A DNA stretch of 7,209 nucleotides. Source: an uncultured Prevotella sp. GTDB taxonomy: Bacteria; Bacteroidota; Bacteroidia; Bacteroidales; Bacteroidaceae. Each line of letters opens with the position of its first letter. Position 1 is the stretch's first letter. The notes beneath the pieces were generated by a model that was given only the letters and a program-made list of their open reading frames with translations, did no database searches and was not told the DNA's origin. Shown in pieces: positions 1 to 6,845 of this stretch. The position numbers were made by a program, and so were the translations under genes. The stretch spans positions 1 through 7,209 of the forward strand of contig URSZ01000122.1 in the NCBI GenBank assembly GCA_900550635.1, read 5' to 3'.

Positions 1-62
1 ATGTCTGACCTATTTTGAAATATCTCAGACATATTTTTTGCCCTCTGAAAACTATTTTGAAA
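1..62. repeat. 21-bp tandem repeat array, left copy (cut by window edge)
   Basis: Three consecutive 21-bp units can be laid out: one ending at base 20 (its first base would lie before the window), one at 21-41, and a degraded one at 42-62. Bases 1-41 match bases 3725-3765 of the second array at 37 of 41 positions. ATGTCTGA (1-8) is the exact reverse complement of TCAGACAT (25-32). Between them TATTT (11-15) can pair with AAATA (18-22), so the first two units form one long imperfect hairpin. The array lies about 195 nt past the glnN stop codon and beyond its terminator. The function is unknown. It may continue to the left of the window. Confidence 0.7.
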
Positions 63-183
63 ACAGTCCCGGAATACAGACAAAACACAGACAACCCGCC
101 GGCCGGTGCCGGAGACCAGTTGCTCTGCAAGCAAAAACAGCTTGCCTGCATGCCATGAAGCGCGGAAAATACCGACGGCTGAT

Positions 184-218
184 AAAAAAGGCAGGCCGCT
201 CGTGATAAGCGACCCGCC
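184..218 (-). terminator. Rho-independent terminator of glnN
   Basis: Read on the minus strand, an 11-bp stem GGCGGGTCGCT / AGCGGCCTGCC (two G-U pairs) closes a 7-nt loop TATCACG and is followed directly by six T residues and ATC. It starts 38 nt after the glnN stop codon. The GC-rich stem plus T-tract is the classic intrinsic terminator shape, so transcription of the porin-glnN unit very likely ends here. Confidence 0.88.
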
Positions 219-256
219 CTACATGAACATACAGTACAATACCTAAGCTATGGCTT

Positions 257-2446
257 TTATCTTATGAAGAGGAGTTCCCTGTATTTCGGCAACGTCCACA
301 TGCGGTCGTCCACGATAAGCTCGAGCTTGTCGATGTGGTAGCGTATCTGTTCGAGCATTGGCGCTATGTTGTCGTGGTAGGCTATGGCCTTTTCGCGTTC
401 GTCGCTTATGCGGTTTGCCACCTTGCGTGCCTCGACCATTGCGTCGACGTGCTCCTTGATGTAAGCCGTATGTTCGGCAATCTTGCGTATGATGGCGATG
501 TTTTCGGAGGAAAGGCGCGCGGCTTCGTCGTCGGCAAACAGGGTTTTCATCTTGAAGGCGTTGTCGATGAGCTTTGTCTGGTAGCCTATCGCTACCGGCA
601 CTACGTGGTTCATTACCAAGTCGCCGAGCACGCGGGCTTCAATCTGTATTTTCTTTGTGTAGGTTTCGTATTTAACCTCGTTGCGTGCTTCGAGTTCCTT
701 TTTGGTCATTACATCCATGCTTTCGAACATTCGCACGCTTTCGGGAGCGAGGTAACGGTCGAAGATAAGCGGGCAGCTCGTCTCGCAGTCGAGCCCGCGG
801 CGCGCCGCTTCGGCTTTCCATTCCTCGCTGTATCCGTTGCCGTCAAAGCGTATGGGTTTGCATTCCTTGATGTCTTTGCGCAGTATCTCGATTATGGCCT
901 GCATTTTAGGTTTGCCGGCTTTTATTAGTGCGTCCACTTCGGTTTTGAACAGGGTGAGCTGTTCGGCCACGGCGGTGTTGAGCGCAATCATGGCGCTGGC
1001 GCAGTTGGCTTCGGAACCTACGGCGCGGAATTCAAACCTGTTGCCGGTAAATGCAAAGGGCGACGTGCGGTTGCGGTCGGTGTTGTCGATGAGCAGTTCG
1101 GGAATCTGCGGTATGTCGAGCTTCATGCCGTGTTTCCCGCCCAACGAAACCAGTTCGTCGGCCGTGCTTTCTTCCATGTGGTCGAGCACTTTGCTCAACT
1201 GGCTGCCGAGGAATGACGATATTATGGCGGGCGGCGCTTCGTTAGCCCCGAGACGGTGGGCGTTTGTGGCACTCATTATCGAGGCTTTGAGCAATCCGTT
1301 GTGGCGGTAAACGGCCATAAGGGTGTTTACCACGAATGTGATGAAACGCAGGTTTTCTTCGGCCGTCTTTCCGGGCGCCATGAGCAGCGTGCCGGTGTCG
1401 GTGCCTAACGACCAGTTGTTGTGCTTGCCCGAGCCGTTCACTCCCTTGAACGGCTTTTCGTGCAGGAGAACGCGGAAGCCGTGTGTGCGGGCCACTTTGC
1501 GCATGAGCGACATGATTAGCATGTTGTGGTCGACGGCAAGGTTGCATTCCTCGAAAATAGGTGCAAGCTCGAACTGGTTGGGGGCTACCTCGTTGTGGCG
1601 TGTCTTTACGGGAATGCCCAGCTCGAGGGCTTGTATCTCCAGGTCTTTCATGAATGCCGCCACACGTGTAGGTATTGCGCCGAAATAGTGGTCTTCGAGC
1701 TGCTGGTTCTTTGAAGCCTCGTGCCCCATGAGCGTGCGGCCGGTGAGCAACAGGTCGGGACGGGCAGAGTAAAGCCCTTCGTCAACGAGGAAGTACTCCT
1801 GCTCCCATCCTAAATAGGCAACAACTTTCTTCACGTCGCGGTCGAAATAGTGGCAAACGCCTACTGCGGCCTTGTTCACGGCGCGCAGCGCTTTAAGGAG
1901 CGGAGCTTTATAGTCGAGCGACTCGCCCGTGTAGGCTATGAACACGGTGGGTATGCACAGCGTGTCGTCCACAACGAAAACGGGCGACGACGGGTCCCAG
2001 GCCGAGTAGCCGCGAGCTTCGAAAGTGTTGCGGATTCCGCCGTTGGGGAACGACGAGGCATCGGGCTCCTGTTGTACGAGCAATTTGCCCGAGAATTCCT
2101 CGATTACTCCGCCTTTGCCGTCGTGTTCTATGAAAGAGTCGTGTTTTTCGGCCGTTCCTTCGGTCAATGGCTGGAACCAGTGGGTGTAATGAGTTGCTCC
2201 CATTTCTGCGGCCCAGCGTTTCATGCCTTCGGCAACCTTGTCGGCAATGCTGCGGTCGAGTGTGGCGCCGTTGTCTATGGCGTCGGTGAGTTTGTTGTAC
2301 ACGTCGGTGGGAAGGTATTTGAACATCTTCTCGCGGTTGAACACATACTTTGCAAAGTATTCCGACGGGCTTTTGCCAGGTGACTTTACTTCAAGCGGCT
2401 TTGTGTGGAAAGCCTTTTCGACTACGTTGAATCTTAGTGTAGACAT
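257..2446 (-). CDS. glnN: Glutamine synthetase type III (GlnN)
   Basis: This enzyme makes L-glutamine from glutamate, ammonia and ATP in the cytoplasm and is a main entry point for ammonia. The protein has 729 residues, the usual length for the GSIII class and far longer than GSI or GSII (about 350-470). Visible motifs in order are GWEQEYFLVD (213-222) with metal-binding-type glutamates, NEVAPNQFELAP (285-296), the glycine-rich FKGVNGSGKHNNWS (333-346), ANEAPP (401-406), and RNRTSPFAFTGNRFEFRA (458-475), which carries the catalytic arginine/glutamate region. A helical C-terminal stretch (about 590-710) is typical of GSIII. The ATG at 2446 gives the family N-terminus (MSTLRF...). No Shine-Dalgarno site is seen, only an A-rich leader. 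The gene starts 33 nt after the porin gene ends with no promoter visible between them, so the two are probably co-transcribed. It is intact. Confidence 0.97.
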   Translation of the reverse strand: MSTLRFNVVEKAFHTKPLEVKSPGKSPSEYFAKYVFNREKMFKYLPTDVYNKLTDAIDNGATLDRSIADKVAEGMKRWAAEMGATHYTHWFQPLTEGTAEKHDSFIEHDGKGGVIEEFSGKLLVQQEPDASSFPNGGIRNTFEARGYSAWDPSSPVFVVDDTLCIPTVFIAYTGESLDYKAPLLKALRAVNKAAVGVCHYFDRDVKKVVAYLGWEQEYFLVDEGLYSARPDLLLTGRTLMGHEASKNQQLEDHYFGAIPTRVAAFMKDLEIQALELGIPVKTRHNEVAPNQFELAPIFEECNLAVDHNMLIMSLMRKVARTHGFRVLLHEKPFKGVNGSGKHNNWSLGTDTGTLLMAPGKTAEENLRFITFVVNTLMAVYRHNGLLKASIMSATNAHRLGANEAPPAIISSFLGSQLSKVLDHMEESTADELVSLGGKHGMKLDIPQIPELLIDNTDRNRTSPFAFTGNRFEFRAVGSEANCASAMIALNTAVAEQLTLFKTEVDALIKAGKPKMQAIIEILRKDIKECKPIRFDGNGYSEEWKAEAARRGLDCETSCPLIFDRYLAPESVRMFESMDVMTKKELEARNEVKYETYTKKIQIEARVLGDLVMNHVVPVAIGYQTKLIDNAFKMKTLFADDEAARLSSENIAIIRKIAEHTAYIKEHVDAMVEARKVANRISDEREKAIAYHDNIAPMLEQIRYHIDKLELIVDDRMWTLPKYRELLFIR

Positions 2447-2479
2447 ATTTTGTTTGTTTTTATAGGTTATGTTCTGGTG

Positions 2480-3193
2480 TTAAAAAGTGAGTCCGGCTAC
2501 GAAATAAGCCCCTTCGGTCGAGGGATTCCATATCGCTTTTACGAACAAGGGCAGCGAGAACTGCGAAGTTATCGGTATCTCCTTGTCGGCCCTTATGCCT
2601 ATGTCGGTGACTTCAAAACCGTTCGCGCCGTTGTTGTAGAATGTTGTTTTCCACGGTGTGGCACCTATTTCGGCCGTCCATTCCAAACCGCCGAGGCGGA
2701 ACGGGGCGGAAATGTTGACGTATGAAGAATAGGCGCGTTTGCCGTCCGAATTAACCCCGTCGTTCCCTGCAAAGTTGGTGTACCAGTTCACGGCCAGGAA
2801 ATTGAAATCGTAGCCGGCCTGCGCCTCGAACACGTGGGCTGTGTTCCTCGCCCCGAAGTGGAAGTAGCCCGGTCCTCCGGCGGTCCAGTAATCCGTTACT
2901 GACACGCTGAACCCTCCCGTTTTGTAAGCAAGAGTGAGGTCTATTTCCTTTGTGTCATCCTTTTGAAAACCGATAGAACTCCAGCCCGTGAGCGAAAAGC
3001 CCTTGTACGCAACGGCCACCGAAGGCTGTATGCTTACGTTGCCCAAATGTTGGCCTCGCCAAATGTAGTCGCTTACCAAGTCGGCTCCAAGCGAGGCTTC
3101 TACCTTGTTTTGCGCAATAACAGTTGCCGGTTGCAGGATAATTGCTATTACCGCAGCGGCAAACATTCCTTTTTGTTTGTTTTTACGATTCAT
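2480..3193 (-). CDS. TorF/gcw_chp-like outer-membrane porin
   Basis: The product is a 237-residue secreted beta-barrel-type protein. Residues 1-9 are basic, about 10-26 are hydrophobic, and the site near VIA-Q (27/28) looks like a signal peptidase I cleavage site. The mature part opens with LGADLVSDYIWRGQ (35-48), the signature of the TorF/gcw_chp family of putative porins. It continues as alternating polar and aromatic beta-strand segments with glycine/tyrosine/tryptophan turns, and ends in phenylalanine (VAGLTF), as outer-membrane barrel strands usually do. There are no lipoprotein cysteine or TonB-box features, so it should be a passive channel or structural barrel. The solute is unknown. 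The position 33 nt upstream of glnN suggests a role in nitrogen supply, for example entry of ammonium or a small nitrogenous compound; that is inference from context. The family assignment is recalled from sequence pattern only. Confidence 0.82.
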   Translation of the reverse strand: MNRKNKQKGMFAAAVIAIILQPATVIAQNKVEASLGADLVSDYIWRGQHLGNVSIQPSVAVAYKGFSLTGWSSIGFQKDDTKEIDLTLAYKTGGFSVSVTDYWTAGGPGYFHFGARNTAHVFEAQAGYDFNFLAVNWYTNFAGNDGVNSDGKRAYSSYVNISAPFRLGGLEWTAEIGATPWKTTFYNNGANGFEVTDIGIRADKEIPITSQFSLPLFVKAIWNPSTEGAYFVAGLTF

Positions 3194-3251
3194 AATAATA
3201 TTTTGTTTGGTTAATAAGGATGCTTCTCGCTTTTTGTTTTGAAATCCGCTG

Positions 3252-3280
3252 CAAATATACGCAAATTGAAATAAAACAAA
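3252..3280 (-). promoter_or_regulatory. Promoter candidate for the porin-glnN unit
   Basis: On the minus strand TATATTTG (3259-3252) is an exact match to the Bacteroidetes -7 box TAnnTTTG. A TTTG (3280-3277) lies upstream with a 17-nt spacer, slightly shorter than the usual 19-21. Transcription would begin near 3245, about 50 nt before the porin ATG. The match rests on one full box and one off-spaced box, so it is a reasonable candidate only. Confidence 0.45.
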
Positions 3281-3430
3281 AGATATAACAAGAAAAATGT
3301 AAATATAAACACGAAATTATTTTTCTTTTTGCTGTTTTATAAGTCTTATTGCAAACTTTATGTATCAAAACAAGTAAAAACTGCCTGCAAAATGTCAAAA
3401 TGTAAAAGCTGTGCAAGCAAATGCCGATTA

Positions 3431-3619
3431 AACCCAAAACGGTCATTAGGAAATTAAGTAGTAACGTCGAGTGTGGTTTCATCGCCAACTTACGCACTTC
3501 TGCCGTCATCTATCTTTTCGCCCGGCTTCGCCGTAACGGGCTACGCCTTCAGTCGTGCGTAAAGCTGTCTGCCAGGCATAAGCACGCAATTTGACAAAGC
3601 CTAATGACCGATTTGGGTT
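3431..3619. repeat. 189-bp foldback element with 20-bp inverted ends (MITE-like or structured RNA)
   Basis: The ends AACCCAAAACGGTCATTAGG (3431-3450) and, on the opposite strand, AACCCAAATCGGTCATTAGG (3619-3600) match at 19 of 20 bases. Inside them AAATT (3451-3455) can pair with AATTT (3588-3592), TTACGCAC (3490-3497) pairs exactly with GTGCGTAA (3555-3562), and GCCCG (3520-3524) pairs with CGGGC (3537-3541). The midpoints of all these pairs fall within about ten bases (3521-3531), so the whole element can fold as one long interrupted hairpin. No coding frame crosses it, and no clear target-site duplication flanks it. A non-autonomous transposon (MITE), an insertion-sequence remnant or a structured RNA are all possible. 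Confidence 0.65.
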
Positions 3620-3695
3620 AAAACAATTTGCCCGTCGTTTTGCGGTATGAAGTTTTTTGCTTTGGTACAGATTGTTTCATCTTCCCGGGAGGAAG

Positions 3696-3740
3696 AAAAA
3701 AATATGTCTGACATATTTCGAATTATGTCAGACATATTTT
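3696..3740 (-). terminator. Possible terminator of the cyd operon, formed by two repeat units
   Basis: The first two repeat units are reverse complements of each other. On the minus strand they form a perfect 17-bp stem (3740-3724 with 3715-3699) closing an 8-nt loop, and a run of seven T residues (3702-3696) follows, four of them inside the stem. The stem lies about 120 nt past the cydB stop codon. The shape is terminator-like, but the stem is AT-rich, which makes it weaker than usual. This overlaps the repeat array and is an alternative reading of it. Confidence 0.4.
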
Positions 3741-3765
3741 AAAATATCTCAGAGATATTTTTTGC
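3699..3765. repeat. Three tandem 21-bp palindromic repeats
   Basis: Each unit begins with a perfect 13-bp palindrome around one central base: TATGTCTGACATA (3703-3715), TATGTCAGACATA (3724-3736) and TATCTCAGAGATA (3745-3757). The starts are exactly 21 bp apart. AT-rich 8-bp linkers separate them. The third unit differs from the second by a G-to-C change in one half and a matching C-to-G change in the other, so the symmetry is kept. Bases 3725-3765 match bases 1-41 at 37 of 41 positions, so this is a dispersed element. The function is unknown; either a protein-binding array or a transcript-end structure would fit. Confidence 0.85.
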
Positions 3766-3861
3766 GGGGTCGTAATGCCTTTTTTCCTAAACAGACAAAC
3801 AGTGCAACCTGTCGGTAAAAACCGTTGGTTTCATGTATGCCGGTTGTCGGGCGCTTGTGTT

Positions 3862-5010
3862 TTAATATTTGTGTTCGGCGTTGTCGAGCTCGCCGGCTGT
3901 GAGTTTGCGTTTGTCTATCTTATACCAGCAAACTGCGATATACGCCAGCACTACCGGAACAAGCAGCGAAACCGCGGCCATAACTGAGAGGGTGAACTCG
4001 CTCGAACAACTGTTGGCTATGGTTAGCGAACTTTGCAAATCGGCGTTGGAAGGATAGTAAGCCGTGCCGTTCAGTCCGGCCACGAGCAGGAGCGATGTCA
4101 CCGCAAGCACCGTGCCCGCACCGGCAAACCATATGCCGCGGAAATAAGTGCGGTTTACGAACGAGCGTATTATACCGTAAAGCACGAGCAATACTCCTAA
4201 GATGAAAATGGCGGCTACGACGGGCAAGTCCATGAAATTGCCGGAATATTTGTATGCCTCCATTTGTATAATGCCTGTTTCGGCGTCGGCCGTTGCCCCG
4301 TCCTTTAGTAGTACGAGCACTACGAACGTGACGAAAAACAGCACGAAAGGCACTGCGCTTATCCGCAGAATGCGGCGGCAACTGTTGGTGAACGACGGCT
4401 CCGACACATTATTTATAATATACAGGCAACCTAAGCAACGTGCCAGGAAGAACACCGCGAGCCCGAGCAACAGGCCCGGCACGGTGGCGATTGCTTCAAG
4501 GCCGTGCCAGGGGTTTGCCCAACTGCTGACCACTGGCATAAGGCTGTTGGCCATGGCGTCGCGCGAAACGGTGAAATCAGCCCCGTAAAAGAACGTCGAG
4601 ACAGCTACACCTACGAGGAACGGTGCCATGAAACCGTTGAACACCAGAAAGCCGCGGTAAACACCGCCGCCAAGCACGTTGCCCTGGCGAGAGTGGAACT
4701 CGTAGGAAACGGCCTGCACCACGAAGCTGACCAAAAGCAGCATCCAAAGCCAGTAAGCACCGCCGAAGCTCGTGCTGTAGAACAACGGGAACGACGCGAA
4801 GAACGCCCCGCCGAACGTTACGAGCGTGGTGAACGTAAATTCCCACTTGCGGCCCGTGGAGTTAAGTATAAGCATACTCGCGCGCGGGTCGTTGCGGAAC
4901 TGTGCAAGCAGCGTATTGCCGCCCTGCACGAACATGAGGAACACCAGCAGCCCGCCCAAGAGCGAAATAATGCACCACCAGTAAATCTGAAGAAATTCGT
5001 ATGTAATCAT
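3862..5010 (-). CDS. cydB: Cytochrome bd ubiquinol/menaquinol oxidase subunit II (CydB)
   Basis: CydB is the heme-free partner of CydA in the inner-membrane bd-type quinol oxidase. The product has 382 residues, close to the E. coli length of 379. It shows the expected series of hydrophobic helices (first at about 11-29, last at about 339-362), the early GGAFFASFP stretch (67-75, corresponding to GGALFAAWP in E. coli), and the C-terminal SSLTIANSCSS-x-FTLSVM block (327-344) that matches SSLTVWDATSSQLTLNVM in E. coli. The E. coli FDMG turn in helix 1 is replaced by FVQGG (27-31). Two E. coli aspartates (in HWDGN and GFDYR) appear to correspond to glutamates here (E57 and E104). These differences fit the divergent Bacteroidetes branch. 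The start lies 13 nt after the cydA stop, so the genes are surely co-transcribed. No cydX-like gene follows. Confidence 0.96.
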   Translation of the reverse strand: MITYEFLQIYWWCIISLLGGLLVFLMFVQGGNTLLAQFRNDPRASMLILNSTGRKWEFTFTTLVTFGGAFFASFPLFYSTSFGGAYWLWMLLLVSFVVQAVSYEFHSRQGNVLGGGVYRGFLVFNGFMAPFLVGVAVSTFFYGADFTVSRDAMANSLMPVVSSWANPWHGLEAIATVPGLLLGLAVFFLARCLGCLYIINNVSEPSFTNSCRRILRISAVPFVLFFVTFVVLVLLKDGATADAETGIIQMEAYKYSGNFMDLPVVAAIFILGVLLVLYGIIRSFVNRTYFRGIWFAGAGTVLAVTSLLLVAGLNGTAYYPSNADLQSSLTIANSCSSEFTLSVMAAVSLLVPVVLAYIAVCWYKIDKRKLTAGELDNAEHKY

Positions 5011-5023
5011 GATGTTTTCTGTT

Positions 5024-6526
5024 TTAAGATTTTACCATAGTTTCCGTCTCCGGTCCTTTGCGGATTGCATTGCACATGATTCTAACCGCCGCCACGAGCA
5101 TAACGGCGAACAGCACGAGGAACACGAAGAATGTTATCATAACCGACGTTGGCTCAATCCTTGAAATCGCCGCGTTCAAGGGCAGGAGGTCCTGAACGGC
5201 CCAAGGCTGGCGACCCACTTCGGCCACAATCCAGCCGGCCTGTCCGGCAAGGTAGGCCGCAGGTATGGCGATGAAACCTACAACGAGCAGCCAGCGGCCG
5301 AAGTTGTACTCGCGGCGGCGCGAAAGCATGGCTACGACGAAGAACCAAAGCAGCAGGAATCCCCCGGCCGCCACCATGACACGGAAAGCCCAGAATATTA
5401 TCGGCACGTTAGGCACGAGTTCGCTTTTGTCCTTGAGGTAACCGTAGCCAAGGTAGCTTATGTTTTCGTTCATTCGCTTCAGAGCCTCGTCGGCTTGCGG
5501 TGTTCCCATTTTTTCGCGATAATCGGCGAAATCTGCGATAGCCTGGCGGCCGCGTTCCATTTTCTCGTCGGCCGACAAGGCCGTCGTGCCGTCGGACATA
5601 AGGTATCCGCCGTCGAGTATGTCGTTAATGCCCGGCACGTAGCCGTTTATGTCGTGAGTGGCAAGTATCGAAAGCATTTTCGGGACTTTTATGTCGCCCA
5701 CTACGGTAAAGGGCGCGCCTTTTCCTCCGTCCATCAGTCCCTCGGCGGCAGCCAGTTTCATGGGTTGGTGCCGGGCCATCTGCACGCCCGAGCCGTCGCC
5801 GGTTAAAGCTACGGCCAATGCCGCTACGAAGCCTACCGTGGCGCCTACCTTTATGCTTGCGCGGGCAAACTTCTCCTCGCGTTTTTTCCACAAGTACCAG
5901 CAACTTATTCCAACGACGAACGCCGCGCCTACGACCCATCCGCTCGTAACCGCGTGGAAGAACTTCATTACCGCCACCGGCGACAAAGCCACGGCAACAA
6001 AGTCGCTCATCTCGTTCCTTACCGTAGCGGGGTTGAACGTCATGCCCACAGGGTGCTGCATCCATGCGTTGGCCACAAGAATCCACCACGCCGAAATGGT
6101 TGCGCCCAAGCCGGTGAGCCATGTGGCCGCAAGGTGGAATTTCTTTCCCACCTTGTTCCAGCCGAAGAACATCACCGCCACGAATGTAGATTCCATGAAA
6201 AACGCCACAATGGCCTCTATGGCCAATGGGGCACCGAAAATATCACCCACGAACTGGGAGTAGTTGCTCCAGTTGGTGCCGAACTCAAATTCGAGAATCA
6301 ATCCCGTGGCCACGCCCACGGCAAAATTTATTCCGAACAACTTCATCCAGAACTTTGCCGTGCGCAACCAGAACTCGTCGCCTTTTACCACGTACAAAGT
6401 CTCCATCACCGCCATTATCAGGGCCAAACCCAAAGTAAGCGGCACAAAAATCCAGTGGTAAGCCGCAGTAAGTGCAAACTGCGCACGCGACCAGTCCACA
6501 AGTGAAAGACTTATTTCGTTGAACAT
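5024..6526 (-). CDS. cydA: Cytochrome bd ubiquinol/menaquinol oxidase subunit I (CydA)
   Basis: CydA carries the three hemes and the quinol site of the bd oxidase, which reduces oxygen to water with high affinity and builds proton motive force. The product has 500 residues (E. coli 522). All key residues can be placed against E. coli: H24 (H19, high-spin heme ligand), H191 (H186) and M384 (M393) for heme b558, E436 in the GWIVAEVGRQPW motif (E445, heme ligand), E104 and E112 (E99 and E107, proton path), and K257 and E262 of the quinol-binding loop (K252 and E257). The loop between K257 and M384 is about 14 residues shorter than in E. coli but still of the long type. The ATG at 6526 gives the conserved opening SRAQFALTAAYHWIF at the right distance. 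The upstream leader is A/T-rich without a Shine-Dalgarno site. The gene is intact. Confidence 0.98.
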   Translation of the reverse strand: MFNEISLSLVDWSRAQFALTAAYHWIFVPLTLGLALIMAVMETLYVVKGDEFWLRTAKFWMKLFGINFAVGVATGLILEFEFGTNWSNYSQFVGDIFGAPLAIEAIVAFFMESTFVAVMFFGWNKVGKKFHLAATWLTGLGATISAWWILVANAWMQHPVGMTFNPATVRNEMSDFVAVALSPVAVMKFFHAVTSGWVVGAAFVVGISCWYLWKKREEKFARASIKVGATVGFVAALAVALTGDGSGVQMARHQPMKLAAAEGLMDGGKGAPFTVVGDIKVPKMLSILATHDINGYVPGINDILDGGYLMSDGTTALSADEKMERGRQAIADFADYREKMGTPQADEALKRMNENISYLGYGYLKDKSELVPNVPIIFWAFRVMVAAGGFLLLWFFVVAMLSRRREYNFGRWLLVVGFIAIPAAYLAGQAGWIVAEVGRQPWAVQDLLPLNAAISRIEPTSVMITFFVFLVLFAVMLVAAVRIMCNAIRKGPETETMVKS

Positions 6527-6578
6527 AAGGTAAATATTTTTTTAGGTTATTGTATTTTCATAGTTTCGCCGCGCAACG

Positions 6579-6803
6579 TCATTGCCCACGCACGGTCAGT
6601 TCGGTCGCAACGCTGCTCTCGCGCTGCTCGTCGCTCATTCCGCCATAATACGGTTGGAAGAAAAAAATCCTTAGCACCACAAAAAGTATGAACAGTTTTA
6701 TAAGAATGAGCAACCAAAGCTGCCTTCCCCACGTCATGTTCCTGAATCCCTCGTTATAAAACCTGAACACGGCGTAAAAACAAAGTCTTATCCGTTTGAG
6801 CAT
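6579..6803 (-). CDS. DUF4492 small membrane protein upstream of cydA
   Basis: The product is a 74-residue protein. An amphipathic, aromatic and basic N-terminal part (RIRLCFYAVFRFYNEGFRNM, 4-23) is followed by one transmembrane helix (WGRQLWLLILIKLFILFVVL, about 25-44) ending in RIFFF, then a short polar tail. The FYNEGFRNMTWGRQLW pattern is characteristic of DUF4492, known from Bacteroidetes and some epsilonproteobacteria next to cydAB. The gene ends 52 nt before cydA in the same direction, so it leads the cyd transcript. I infer a role as a small subunit or assembly factor of the bd oxidase, comparable in size class to CydX/CydH but not shown to be homologous. The ATG at 6803 is chosen because the longer frame would need a TTG at 6848, which overlaps the likely promoter and adds 15 non-conserved-looking residues. 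Confidence 0.88.
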   Translation of the reverse strand: MLKRIRLCFYAVFRFYNEGFRNMTWGRQLWLLILIKLFILFVVLRIFFFQPYYGGMSDEQRESSVATELTVRGQ

Positions 6804-6845
6804 TTGCAAAAAAACGAAATCCCTGCGACACGGCAAAGAAAAATT

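Larger units (their letters stand above)
3194..3861. other. Gene-free intergenic region between cydB and the porin gene
   Basis: This 668-nt gap has no convincing gene on either strand. From left to right it contains an AT-rich leader with a promoter candidate for the porin gene (3252-3280), an AT-rich stretch (about 3281-3430) in which nothing is recognised, a 189-bp foldback element (3431-3619), about 80 nt of unassigned sequence that includes a 5-bp hairpin (CTTCC/GGAAG, 3681-3695), the 21-bp repeat array (3699-3765), and the cydB 3' flank with a weak hairpin (AACC/GGTT around CGGT/ACCG, 3806-3830). Reading frames across the foldback element are broken by stops, for example an in-frame TAG directly before the ATG at 3509 on the minus strand. 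Confidence 0.75.

Noticed and set aside
127..145. Hairpin GCAAGC-AAAAACA-GCTTGC as a terminator
   Set aside because: The stem is only 6 bp and neither strand has a T-tract after it. The terminator at 184-218 already ends the glnN transcript.
335..928. Long plus-strand open frames opposite glnN (including 335-928, 837-1310 and 1850-2383)
   Set aside because: They are antisense shadows of a well-conserved gene, with compositionally odd products and no domain signal.
3183..3509. 108-codon open frame on the minus strand upstream of the porin gene
   Set aside because: It overlaps the porin start and its promoter, runs through AT-rich DNA and the left arm of the foldback element, and its product has no recognisable domain. 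It looks like a chance frame.
3699..3765. Reading the repeat array as a CRISPR
   Set aside because: The period is 21 bp with 8-bp AT-rich linkers that are themselves similar. There is no room for unique spacers, and no cas gene is nearby.
5658..6263. Long plus-strand open frames opposite cydA and cydB
   Set aside because: They mirror the codon pattern of the real minus-strand genes, and their products are rich in residues expected from reverse reading of hydrophobic codons.
6547..6732. 61-codon minus-strand frame overlapping the DUF4492 gene
   Set aside because: It lies in another frame of the DUF4492 gene, which has a clear family pattern, and it lacks any recognisable feature.
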